DNA from: Trichosphaerium sp. ATCC 40318
Taxonomy: Eukaryota > Discosea > Flabellinia > Trichosidae
Direction of reading: 5' to 3'
Length of the DNA: 64,000 nt
Assembly: GCA_038496445.1 (NCBI GenBank)
Contig: JALMLS010000064.1
Location: 124,001-188,000 of the forward strand
The translations under genes were made by a program, and so were the position numbers. Positions 38,401 to 50,234 of this stretch are shown piece by piece (position 1 is the stretch's first letter; every line of letters begins with the position of its first letter). The notes under the pieces are model-generated. The model searched no databases. It was not told where the DNA came from and saw only the letters and a list, made by a program, of their open reading frames with translations.

Positions 38401-41400
38401 AACAGTGACACGTGTCAACTGAAATGGAGCTGGGTACTCAACAAGTATATCTACTACATCACGTGCTTTGTATACTTGATGGTTTGACTGGAACATGCAG
38501 ACAGGAATGTTGCTATTGTCTTTTTCTCTTGGCGCTTGTACTATTGTTGGAATAATTGGACCATCTAAAATCAATAGCTTTTAGCATACACACCACTTGG
38601 TTTGAACGATGTACCTTGGTCTAACCCTAATACCATCGCAATATTATGTTTAAATTTTATTTCGCCTACACTGCCTTTAGAGTCTCGCAAAGAAATTTCA
38701 AAAAAGAACATACCATTTGTGGTATCATAAATTTTAATAGTATCTTGTCTTTCAGTATCATCTCTTGTGAGTCTTCTCGATCTGGGCTGTACTGAGTGCG
38801 TTCCTTCTTTTTCTTTGGTGTCTTTAATGGTTTTGTGAGACACTTTAGATGAGTATCGGCGAGCTAAGACAGACGATGAGTATCGACGTACTAAGATAAA
38901 CGTGTATAAGCCGTATGTTACAAAAAAAAACTTTACCCAAACTTTTCTTATCCTTCGACTTCTTAGTCAACGTATGACTTTCCGTCTCCATTGTGATTGC
39001 TGTTTCCAGTTTTACGGCATTGGCTGGTGCTCCACCTTTATGAACAACGTATATGTATTTTCCATCTGATACTATAGGGCATAGACGAAGACTCTGCTCT
39101 AGCCATTGTGACGCCTCAATAATACGGTCTTCATGACCATCGAGGCGTGCCCATAACATCAATACGCTGCCCAACATGTAGCATGCTTCACTGGTTCTTT
39201 GGAAGCCTATAACTACCTTTAACATTTGCTGCGCAGTGTTGAGCATCAGATTTAATCTTTGAGTATTCAGCGGTTTCTCTTTGGACTAATGTAAAAAGTT
39301 GAGACTACCAATATTTTAGATAGGGTATACCTCAAGCATGGCTCTAACTCTATCCGATATGAGTCGTGCTTTTGTCAATAAATCATTCCTAAGAGCTCAT
39401 TAATCGAAACTGTATAGTCTTTAGAAAACAATATAGTACACATAATCCGGCTTGTGCTCGAATGCTTTCTCGTATTTTGTGGCTGCCTGAAATCGAAAAT
39501 AAGTAAACAAAAACAAACCAAAAAAAAAATTACAACATACCTCAGAGAACTTTCCAACTTGAGCCTGGTACTCTTCCTTTCGAATACCAAGGTCAATAAG
39601 TACGTTTCCCCATTCGAACCACGCCTGGTGAAATCCTGCGTGGAGGTGCACGGCAGACTATGGTCAAAATAGGTAAGTAATAAATCGGGCATAGAAACGT
39701 TACCTTAAACTTTTCTGCAGCACTTTCCAATAGTTTTAAGCCTTCTCCAGGCTTCGATGAGCGTTTTCCTTGCTCTAAAAGCAGCATACCCCACAAATAT
39801 ATTGTTTGTTCAGACTGTGTGCGTGCTGCTACAGCCTTGGTGAACTTGTCGTTTACCAATTGCCACAATCTATCCGCCTACAGCGACAAGTCAACAAAAA
39901 AAGAATTACTACAGCTTTGAGATTGACACGCACTTGTGCACCACTAGCATTTTTGAATTTGTAAAATAGTGCTTTAGCTTCGGCCTCGTCAATAAGTCCA
40001 AGATGCTTAACTTTGGCTTTAATTTCCACTATATCCGCGTCTAGCAATCTACACCAATACCATTAGCACTTACTCGCTTCTTAAGGTTGTTGTTACGTAC
40101 CGAATACTGTGAGGATGTATTTTAAGCTCAACCATCATTTGCTCGCTAAGGCGTACACCTGAGAGCTCTTGTATACGTGTGAACAATAGTAAAAAGTCAT
40201 CTGGAAGCCATCCACTCTTGTACAGAGCGTAAGAAAAACAACACATTATTTAGTGGTACCATACCTGCAACCTGCCTTCCTCGGATCGTTCCTTCTTTGT
40301 TAGTGCAACTGTTCCAAACTTGGCTTGTATTTGTAGTTTGACAGTACGCTTCCAAAATATCTCAGAACGCTGGCCATTTCGGCCCAGGATAAGATTCAAG
40401 AAATCAACAATAACACTCCTGGCTGTGGTTTAGACTGTATTCACACTAGCGAGAATTTGTACCTGTATGGTTCTTCAGATGGTATTCTTATGGATCTCAT
40501 TTTTCGTCTTAGCAGCCTGTTCAGCCTGTTTTTTACCACTCTACTTATCAATTCAATTAAAAGCAACCTCCGTAGACCACCTGGAGCTACAGAATCACGT
40601 ATAAAACCAAGGTGACGAATATTAATCTAACACAAAGTCAACATCACTTTTGCAACTGTTTTTTTTGATAAAATGACGTACCCCCTCTCGATGCATTTCC
40701 TCAGTTAATCTGAACTGAGAACTATCCAATAGATGGTAGATTGGCATATTTGCTAACTTGGCAGCGAATCTAGGAACGATAACCTCAAGAAGGAACCGTG
40801 AAGCATTTTCCACTTCCTTTTCATCTTGCTTCTTGTGATCACCCATACACCAAGGCGTAAAAGCATCACTGTTGAGTTGTATTCCATAACGCCTTTATAA
40901 GAGTGAGTAATGAAAAAAGATGCTTTGTGTTTTTACAACGTACCTCACTAACTCAGGACGCAACTTATTGAAATAAACACGCCTATCATCAACTTTGACA
41001 TCACGCAATACAGCCTCAGGTGGAAATACCCTGGCAAAATCGAGAACGTAGTATCTACCGTCTGTGCCCAAGTGACCTTCAATGTCTCCTGGTCCAGCTA
41101 TCGACTTGCCTCGCAAAAGGTGGGGTTTGATCAACAACTGCCTTGCTGCTATTTCCATCTTTTCATTTAGTTCAGGTATATCAGCGTGTACAGTTCTAAT
41201 CATGATAAGTCAGTGTATTCTTTTTAAGAAATATGTAACAACAAAAACAAACCTTCCACCATCACTACTTCCGTATCTTAGCGTGTCACCTCGTACAGGT
41301 ACAATAGACATGGCCACCAACCTGTAGCCTCTGTAATCGATGAGTGCCATCAATGGATAGTGAAGTTCTGGGACTGTAGTGTTGTAGTAACTCATCAAAG

Positions 41401-43671
41401 ATTCTGTTAAATGGTGAGGTTAGTATCAATGTATTAAATAACCAAATTGTTTTAATGCGCGCTTACTTAGATCATGACCAGCTGCTTTAGCAGCATTCCT
41501 ATCAGATTTGTGAAAGCCACCGTACATCCAGAATTCGTTCTCGGTGAACCCTTTGTCTTGGAGATTTACATCGACCGCAAACTTAAACATGATGTTTTGG
41601 ACGACATATTTTTCACCTCCAGCCATACCACCGAGTACTTTAGGTTTTATTGTTTTTTGTTCGTCAGGTAAGTAACGTTCAGATATCACAATACGACCAT
41701 ACGTTTGTGCGGCGTACACAAAATCATGGGCCAAGTTTGACAATTTCGAAAACTTCTCGACACTTTCGGGCATTGATAAAATACGTTGAAACTCTAAACA
41801 CAATTTTAAAAACCATCTTTTGAATGACTTGATGTTGCGCTTTTGTAATAAAAAACAAAAGAGAGCTCGTACCTTTGTTCCAGTCTTTTGCCATCGCCGC
41901 GGCGTTGCCAGCTCCTGGACTCCTTAGCATGTCATCTGCATCCTCCTCTTCCGATGAATGGCTCTCCGCACTATCAGATTCATAATAATCACTATCAGAG
42001 TCGCTAGAGCTTGAGTCTGTATCGCCTGAACTGTCTGGTATTGCTTCTGGCGAGTAAAAAGTGGGTGTTGAGCCATTTGACGGACGGGGAGGGTCTTCTG
42101 GCTCAAAATCTGCAGGTTCAAGAGGTCCATGAGCATACATTGGTTGACGCGGCTGAGACGAAGAGCTATCATCAGTGTCCTCGTCACTATCGGTGTCAGC
42201 ATCCGTATCGGAGTCGCTTGATTCATCAGACGAGCTGTCATCAAAACCTAAAGGCGCTTGTGCGTAGAGTACTTGTGTTTTTGAAGTATTCTGCCGCGCT
42301 GGTATGCGAGTGTCGACATCATTGCGAGGACTTTTTGTATAACGTTGCCGTTCAATATTGGAGTGTGGTGGTGTGGATTTAGGTGGTGAGCGTTCAGTAC
42401 CGGAATTCTGGGGACGTGGAGAATATGGAAGAACGCGTGAGCTGCTGCGTCTTACTCTTGCTGGTAAGTCTACAACGGAATCTCCAACAAATGTAGATTT
42501 GATAGGGGATTCTCCACGCATAGGTCGCAATACAGATATAATGCGCTTCCCTGGCTCTTTTGTGGAAGTTAGTAAACTAATGACAGCATAAAATGATGAC
42601 CGTACCAGGTGACAATTTTGACGAAATCTCTGGGGACGACTTGGACTTTAACAGAAATGTTAGCATCATCACACTACTACGCCTTTCAAAAAAACATACC
42701 ATTCTGCGATTAATGTAAAGTTTCTGCTTGGGTAACTCTACGGTTTGTTCTTTCACTAGTTTGGTGCTCTTTGGGTGTTGTCTACCGACGTATAGCGAGT
42801 GTCCAGTTGTTGCAGGAAGTGTCACTTTTGACGGCTTCCTTCGTTTCTCTCGCGGCACGAATGGCTCCTAGAGGAGTTGGCTTTTGGTAGTATATATGAC
42901 GTCGTACAGGTGATGGTTCGCGTTTTGTAGCGAATTGTTTTTGGCTTACTACTTTCGTTGTTTGTGGGTGCGTTGAGGGTACGCTTGGGGAGTTTATGGC
43001 ACTTCCACTAGCCTTAAAAGCCTTATGAGCTCCGATTGCTTTGTATGATAGCTTCCGTGGCTTGTTTTGCACGAACCTAGGTGGGTATTAGCGAAAAACG
43101 GTTTTTGCTTTCTATTACTTCGTTTTAATTGGCGAATTGAGCGTATTACGCCTTGGTGAGTCCGGTCTATAAACAAACGATGATTGAGGACTACGTGACG
43201 AGCGGGCAGTAGAAGCTACATGAGTTACAATGCTATATCGCCACGGTGTTAATTAAATAACGTACTGACACGTCTTTGTGGAGAGGTTGTGTGAGGATGT
43301 TCACAATGTTTTTCCATCGGTTATATTTGTAAGTGAGACATTGTAGGGACAACTGTACAGGTAAACAGTTTGTTGTACGCGATAAAAGCAGATTTACCAA
43401 TTTAAGAACACCTCTGACCCATAAAAAAAAGCCACTTGTGGCGCTATGTGACATAGTTTGGATAACATATGAGAAGCTTACTTTTTAAGCAACCAGTATA
43501 AATTTCACAAATAAGGGATGCGGTATAAACCAGCTTGAGCCCAACGCTCTCAATAGAAGGTGTTGTAGGCACATGCCGAAAAGCCATGTAAAAAAACACG
43601 TTAAGCTGTTGTACACTCACAAGATGATACGCTGTGGATGTCTTACGCGTCTGAAATGTGCCTAGATTCAT
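35459..43671 (-). CDS. Giant CLU-domain / TPR / leucine-rich-repeat protein, copy 2
   Basis: Paralogue of the gene at 12530-19609, same strand and domain order. The N-terminal part (about 43671-42580) is basic and Ser/Pro-rich (SPQSSFVYRPDSPRRNTLNS; VPREKRRKPSKVTLP). It is followed by an acidic Ser/Asp region with Tyr motifs (about 42530-41880). The CLU domain runs from DWNKEFQRILSMPESVEKFS (about 41800) through GDIEGHLGTDGRYYVLDFAR (about 41080), LRPELVRRYGIQ and INIRHLGFIRDSVAPGGLR (about 40600). A TPR-like helical region follows (about 40050-38850), then a beta-rich linker (about 38840-38350) and Cys-type LRRs (about 37860-35459), for example IESLILTGCTRITDAAIIAL, stop 35459-35461. The CLU signature is clearer here than in copy 1. 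The start is uncertain: upstream exons before 43200 are weakly supported, and translation may begin further in. Confidence 0.65.
41880..42290 (-). repeat. Acidic Ser/Asp tracts with repeated Tyr motifs in CLU-LRR copy 2
   Basis: Three spaced motifs LYAQAPLGF, MYAHGPLEP and FYSPEAIP each precede or follow long Ser/Asp/Glu runs. This is the positional counterpart of the NAY-motif region of copy 1, with a different core. Confidence 0.55.
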
Positions 43672-43797
43672 ACAACATTATAGGAAAGACACAATAATGG
43701 ATTTGATAATTTCTGGCGTTTTTTTTCTGAATGCGATTATCGTACTAAGTTGTGTATCGCTTTAAAACCTCAAAAAACGGCATCAAACAAGTACCCA
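43672..43797. promoter_or_regulatory. Probable bidirectional promoter, CLU-LRR copy 2 / RNA-repair fusion
   Basis: Short gap between divergent genes. The boundary on the CLU-LRR side is uncertain. No specific motif was recognised; the role is inferred from orientation. Confidence 0.3.
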
Positions 43798-46700
43798 ATG
43801 GAAAAGGACCCCGAAAAAACAGTTCAGAGCGCTGTTGTAATTACTTTACCACCAACACTTTGGCAGCGTATTCAAAGGATTCGTTGCCTTCACGACAAGA
43901 GCTTCGTGCGTTGGATGCCTCACATTAATATTTTATATCCTTTTGTTGCGGCAAGTGCGCTCTCAGATGCAAGTACAGATATACAACAGGTAACTAGGCT
44001 CTATTTTAAAAAAATAACATAAAAATAGGCCGTACAGAATATAGAGCCTTTCACAGTGACTTTGGATAGCGTTGATTGCTTCGTTCACGCTAAATCATCA
44101 ACTGTATTTTTAAAACCGTCCGTTGAGGTAGTATAAGCTCTCATCTTTTATTTCACTTACATTAACTAGACAACCAAAGATATAACAGGCTTGCATGATG
44201 CATTGGTGGCTGCGTTTCCCTTTTGCGATGACCTAGACAGTATTGGATCTAATGGTTTTCAACCACACATGTCTGTTGCATCGTTTTCTGCTGATGCGGT
44301 ACGCTCGAATACTTCCTAGTTTTTTTGACATTAATCAGCGCTTAGAATTATACAAAAGAACGTGTTCAAGAATTTTCAGTGACATTTGAACCTATCACAT
44401 TTACAGTTGATCACGTGTATATTATCAACCGTAATGGTAAGGTCCCATTCGCAATTAAACACGCTATACCACTTATGGGTGTGAAATCTACGTCATTACT
44501 ACAAGATATAAATAAACAGGTGGCAACTATTCGAGCTGTATGTCAAAAACTAATCCCACGTGACATTTCTTGAAATGTTTGACTTACGTTTGTTATCAGG
44601 AAGCAGATGCAGAAAAGAAGTTGTGCAAGGAAGGAAATTCGTTTCGAATTTCGCGTTGCCAGAAATACGATAGTTCAAGTAAAGAATGGAGTAATGTTCC
44701 TTGCGAATCTATTGAAAACTCAACTGTAAAAGAAATGACAGTCGTTTCCTTTAACGTTCTGTTTGACCTTTACAACAAATCACAGATTCACACAAAACAC
44801 AGAATACCTATGCTATTGAAAGAACTAAAGAAAACCGATGCAGATATCATTGGGTTGTGTGAAGTCACAATAGGTTTTTTGAAGACACTCACCGAACAAG
44901 ATTGGGTTCGTCAAAACTATTATATCTCAGACTCAGGTAATTAATTGACTTCGTCGTATAAATCATTTGACTAATCTCTTTTATTAGATGGATACAGTGT
45001 AAGTCCTTACGGTCAGATTGTATTATCAAAGTTTGCGTTCACTCCTTTGTGGCATCCATTTTCCATACACAAATCTGTCGTCATTGCTCAATTTCTTATC
45101 AATGACACACCTCTGTTTGTTCCTGTAATTCACTTGACATCAAATCACTCCACTTCTTCGACACTATCTCAAAGACGTGCGCAAAATATGAATCAAATTT
45201 ATACGCGAGTTCTTGCCAAAGGCAAAGGCGATTGTATCGTCATGGGAGATTGGAACATTGCTGATGGAGAAGAAGACACAAACAAAGTCATGCACTCTCG
45301 TAAGTTATAAACATTTTGTTGTTATTTTAACATTTGGGATAGAATTCACCGATGTATGGACTGTACTCAAGCCTTCTGATCCAGGATTCACGTTCGAGCC
45401 TTCGAAAAATACCATAGCAGCAGTTAACTCAACAAGTGGAAATGATACAAGATTTGATCGCATAGTAGTGAGGTAGATAGCCCTTAAGGTTGTTATTTTA
45501 TCTTAACAATTCCTATAGACGAACTACAAGGATTAAGGCAAAATCAATCGATATTATTGGCAATAAAGGCGAATGTTTAGATGTCGGTGATGGTGTCATA
45601 AAGGAACTCTTCCCGTCCGATCACTACGGTGTTAGGTACTTAATTGACTTGATTAAAAACAAAAAAGTACTCACACTTTTGTCAAGGTGTACCTTCACGT
45701 TTGGCGAATTTAAGGAACAGAGTTCTGACCTAACAAAGACTGTTGTTCAAAAACATGATGCTGTTAACTCTTCGTTTGATATAGTTGGCATGCTTCGCAG
45801 AGAGAACATGCTTGAAACTGATGAGGGCAATAAGAGACGAAAAGAAGCTCTTGCTATCCTTGAACCTCTCTTGCACAAAGTAACCCAAGACGAATTTGAA
45901 CCCCAGATAAAGCTGCTCACTATGGGTTCTGTCCAGTTCAATATTCATGGCCCTAACGACGATATTGACGTTGTATGTGTTGGAAACATGGGCTATAAGC
46001 TTTTCTTCCAAGTTGGTGCAAGAATCCTACAACAGTCCAAGCCTCTTGGCGTCGAACTCAAACAGGTACAGCAACGCCTACAATAGATGTAGATCTAACA
46101 GTCACCGTAGTGCGTTCTTGACGCAAAAGTGCCTGTAATGAAACTATCGATTAATGGTGTGGATATTGATTTGCTCTATTCGTGCATAAACAAACCAATT
46201 GACAAGTTTTTTGACTTAAAGTCATTAACACCAATTGAAATCCGCCGTATGGACTCAGTTTCTGCCATGAGTGTATGTTAACCATTTTACCTTGTTTTTG
46301 CGCTTACCCATGTGCTCAGGTGAATGGATACCGCGATGCTATAACACTGTTAGAGCTTATTCCGAACAGAAAAAACTTCACTACGGTTGCTAGGTGTATA
46401 AAACTTTGGGCAAAACGTAAGTGTTCGTCATTGTTGGTAGCACTAACACAGTTTAGGACGTGGTTTGTATTCCAACAGACTTTGCTTCTTTGGTGGATAC
46501 GGTTGGGTAGTATTAGCTGCCAAGATTTGCCAAATGTATCCAAAGTAAGTGTTCTGTTATCTAGTTCTGTGACTACAATATATTAACTTTGATTAGAGCT
46601 GACGTGCCTACGCTCCTAGCAAACTTTTTCAAAGTATACAGCACGTGGGATTGGAGAAAACCAGTATTTTTAGAGACTCTTGACAAACCAAGATACGCAA

Positions 46701-47900
46701 TGAATCCCCAGGTATAGAAACAACGCTCTATAGTTTTATTAACTGGTTGTTAACAGAAAGACATCATGTGCCTCCTTACAATCAACTCTCCATGGCGTAA
46801 TATTGCAAGGAATATTACTAAATCTACATCTAAGCTAATACTACGAGAAATGGACAAGGCAAAGCAATTCATTGAGAGCGGGTCTTGGTCGAATGTATGG
46901 GCTCCTGTTGACTTTTTCAAGCGCTTTAAAGCCTTTGTTCAAATCAATGGTATGCTCTTAGTCAACTTGTTTATAACTCACTTAAAATACTAGTATCTGC
47001 CATGACTAGGAAAGAGTATGCGAACTGGAGAGGAATGGTAGAGTCACGCATAGTTGATCTAGTAATTAAGATAGAAAATGGTTTCCCTATTCTTGGTACG
47101 CACTCTTTTTGTTACTTTTGGAACAATTACTAATCGTTAACTCAGCTATTCCATGCACGCTCAAATACAAAGAAACATTATCTGGATTTCCATACAGTTG
47201 TACCTATTTTGTTGGATTGAAGCTGTTGAATTCCGAGGACAAGAATAAAAACCATGACATTGCATCCCCAATACAACAATTTGAAGAAGGAGTCTTAAAA
47301 TGGCCTCAAATGACATCTGGCATGTTCTTACAGACTGCTCAAATTTCAAGGTAGCTAAAAAACTGCACACATTGTCTTTGTTTTGCATAACTTTTTGTGT
47401 AGAGCAAAACTACCACATCTTGAGGAAGATGACGAATCTGCACTTGAACAAGAAGAGGAAGTAGAACAGGAAGAAGTTACACCAACACCTGAAGAAGAGG
47501 TGAAGAATACACCTGACAAACGCGTTCACACATCCAAAAAAATAAGCAGGTCAAACAAAGCCAAAAAGCAAAATCCAAATGAGGATGATAGGCCAATGGC
47601 GTTTACGCCGTCGGACAAGATTCTGAATAGGTACTTTTTGCACTTACATCCTGAGTGGTAACTAACGTTTGTTTTTTTTGCAGAATCAAGTGGGACCCAA
47701 CATTTGACACATCAGAGTATGTCATTGTTTATGAGGATAGATTTGTTGGTAATAAGGAAATGCAGTTCGATGATTTCAGAAAGGATGACGATCACTGGTT
47801 TCCGTTTCATCGTATAAGACAGATAAAACGTAACGGTGTTGTTGTGTGGGATAGGTCTAAGAAGCTTGATAAAATAACCAACAATATGATGGACGAATAA
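43798..47900 (+). CDS. Four-domain RNA end-processing fusion: 2H phosphoesterase - EEP - poly(A) polymerase - MJ1316/DUF504
   Basis: The start at 43798 opens MEKDPEKTVQSAVVITLP. Domain 1 (about 43800-44540) is a 2H phosphoesterase/2'-5' RNA-ligase-like unit with two His motifs, RWMPHINILYPF and GFQPHMSVASF. Domain 2 (about 44740-45660) is an endonuclease/exonuclease/phosphatase with MTVVSFNVLFDLY, ADIIGLCEV, IHLTSNHS, GDWNIADGEED and FPSDHYGV, so the catalytic set looks intact. Domain 3 (about 45760-47350) is a canonical poly(A) polymerase: GSVQFNIHGPNDDIDVVCVG (two metal-binding Asp), NGVDIDLLYS (third Asp), RNFTTVARCIKLWAKR-type helix and GGYGWVVLAAKICQMYPK. An acidic linker precedes domain 4 (about 47685-47870), MJ1316/DUF504, with RIKWDPTFD, VIVYEDRFVG, WFPFHRIRQIKRNGVVVWDR. 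Stop 47898-47900. About a dozen introns. Inferred role: removing or resolving cyclic or blocked RNA 3' ends and re-tailing. See findings. Confidence 0.85.
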
Positions 47901-48331
47901 ACAACTGTTCACTTACCTTACTTGATTGTACAACAACCAAACAAGTGCTACCAAACAAATTAAAGTGAAAACTAATTACTAAGCAATACGGAGTTTAAAG
48001 TACTTGATGACTAAGACATACCAGTCTGTTCAGATGGTGTAGGATGCGTCTTATAAAAGTTGATTGAGAAAAAACAAAGAAAACAAAAAGTATTAACCAC
48101 CCTAAAACCGATTTTTCCGTACATTGAATTCATTGCACTTGATATGTTTACACTTATCTAACCCATGTTAAGATATGCTTTCGCTACTCTAGATGACTCT
48201 GTTTCTACTGGTACCTATGCTTCAGAACTTTTCAAGGGTCCTATTGGACAAGTTCACGTGACTAGCTGTTGTTGTCATTTCAACCAATAGCTTAAAACAT
48301 AAGCGAGCTTTTTTGATTGTTGCTTAAATCA
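47901..48331. other. Intergenic gap, RNA-repair fusion to F-box/SPRY gene
   Basis: About 430 nt between two + strand genes. AT-rich, with no coding exon, tRNA-like B box or repeat that I can support on either strand. Confidence 0.5.
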
Positions 48332-50172
48332 ATGAACGTCACAAACATAAATCAACGTGCAATGCAAGCCAGTCCTAATAAAAGAAAAGGATCGCCGACA
48401 ACTGTCACATTGCAACATTTCCTTTCTTTACCAAGTGAGATACACGATGAAATATTCTACCTTCTGAGTAGTTGTTCCCTATTAAAAGTAAAACTGGTGT
48501 CTAAAAGCTGGAAAAAGCGAGCTTGGTACGACATTCTAAATAAACTGTACTAACGCTCATGTCTACGCAGTAAAAACGTATTCTGGCATAAATTTTGTGA
48601 AGATGCTCTTGGCGTGCAAATTGCGCTCACGAAACAACCCTGGTTATCCTTCTACCGCCAACTCTACGCGCAAGGTACCCACAGACGCGTTAAAGTCTTG
48701 TTTTAACCAACGCAATTAGGATTACGCGTTTCAGCTCTTAACACTCTCGATATCAGAGACGATTACGCCGACTGCATACGTATATCCGAAGATAACTTGT
48801 CAATATTGAATGGCACCTCTGGAACAGACGGAGACCACGTACGTCTATTACAGCCCTTGGAAATTTCATATTTTTTTAATTTTGATGCCATCTGACACCC
48901 TTACAGATTGTTGTTGCCAAGTGTTGCTGGGGAGATTCGAATCCAACAATAAACTTGAAATGTTGTATTAACAGCAGCACTGGAGCTAAGTACTTTAAGT
49001 TTGTTGAGCAAGAATACATGTACTACGAGGTGACAATAAAAGAAAAACCAAAAATATTGCGGATATCACAAGAAGAAAGGTACATGCGCCCAACTGCAAG
49101 TTTTTACCTGCGCCCCAAGTTTTATACTGTAACTTACTTTGTAATAGGCGTGATATGACCCCATGCGTTGCCATTGGGCTTGCGTTAAAAGGAGTATTTC
49201 CTTATGTAAATTGTCAGCCTGGATGGCGCAGAAATTCTATTGGTTACCATGGAGATGATGGCAACGTGTTTGCACACAACGAGTCAATCCCTGAATATGG
49301 CCCAAAGTTTGGTATAGGCGATACTGTCGGCTGTGGAGTACATATTAAAGACCGGTATATATTTTTTACATTCAATGGTGAACCCCTCGGTATGTTAGTA
49401 ACCCGCTCGTTCAAAGTACTGATTCCATTCTTTTTAAAGATATTGCTGTAAAGTCTGTAATTAAGAAGTTCAGCATGAACTTCATCTGCCCCACAATAGG
49501 ACTAGATACTGATGAGATTGTACGCTTTCACTGAACCAAGCTTGTTGTTTTCAACCCAAAAAAAATGAACGCTTACACCGTTATGGAAAATAGGTTGATG
49601 TCAATTTCGGAGCTAAGCCATTCAAATACAACTTTGAGAAGCTCCCTAAATTCTCTTCAAGAGCATTAGAAGACTTTGGCGCTACTGTAGACTTTGATAG
49701 AGGTAACTTACTTACTTAGCCACATATCCAATTAATCGTTTAAAAATTACTAAATTATCCATTTTAGAAGCAATTGTCCGCCTCCTATTAAACTTTCAGA
49801 ATATTGTGGACGCGTATCAAAATGAGTTTGAAGAAGATCAAGATGATGATGAGGAAGAGAATGACGATGACGATGAGGATGCCATTAACGATGATATTGA
49901 TGCAGAGGCATATGGCATTGGTGAAGATGGTGAATTGGTGCGCTACTAGTTGGTTCTCCCTTTCTGGTCTAACTGTGATAAAGGGAGAAGACCTGGACGG
50001 TTTGAATGATGAGATTGCGTTCGAGGAGGCTCTTGAAGAGATTGAAGACATAGCAGTTGAATATGGCATCACTCTACAGCACTTGCGCGCTTTAGCTAAT
50101 GAGCAAGGTGAAAATGATGACGAAGAAGACGAAGATGATGAAGAAGACGATCAAGAGGAGAACAATGCCTAG
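48332..50172 (+). CDS. F-box / SPRY domain protein with acidic tail (FBXO45-like architecture)
   Basis: The start at 48332 is followed by an F-box: QHFLSLPSEIHDEIFYLLSS, LLKVKLVSKSWKKRAW (48410-48530), the Skp1-binding module of SCF ubiquitin ligases. After further exons (NVFWHKFCEDALG) comes a SPRY/B30.2 domain (about 48990-49400): YYEVTIKEKPK, CVAIGLALKGVFPYV, GWRRNSIGYHGDDGNVFA, GDTVGCGVHIKDRYIFFTFN and GEPLG. The order F-box then SPRY is that of substrate adaptors such as FBXO45. The C-terminal part contains long Asp/Glu runs (about 49830-49920 and 50110-50160) and ends at TAG 50170-50172. The substrate is unknown. It is convergent with the next gene, with only 62 nt between stop codons, so the 3' UTRs probably overlap. 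Confidence 0.8.
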
Positions 50173-50234
50173 AGACAAAATAAACATGAGTTTTTGTATC
50201 AATTTATTCACCATTGTATCCGCAGTTACAACTA

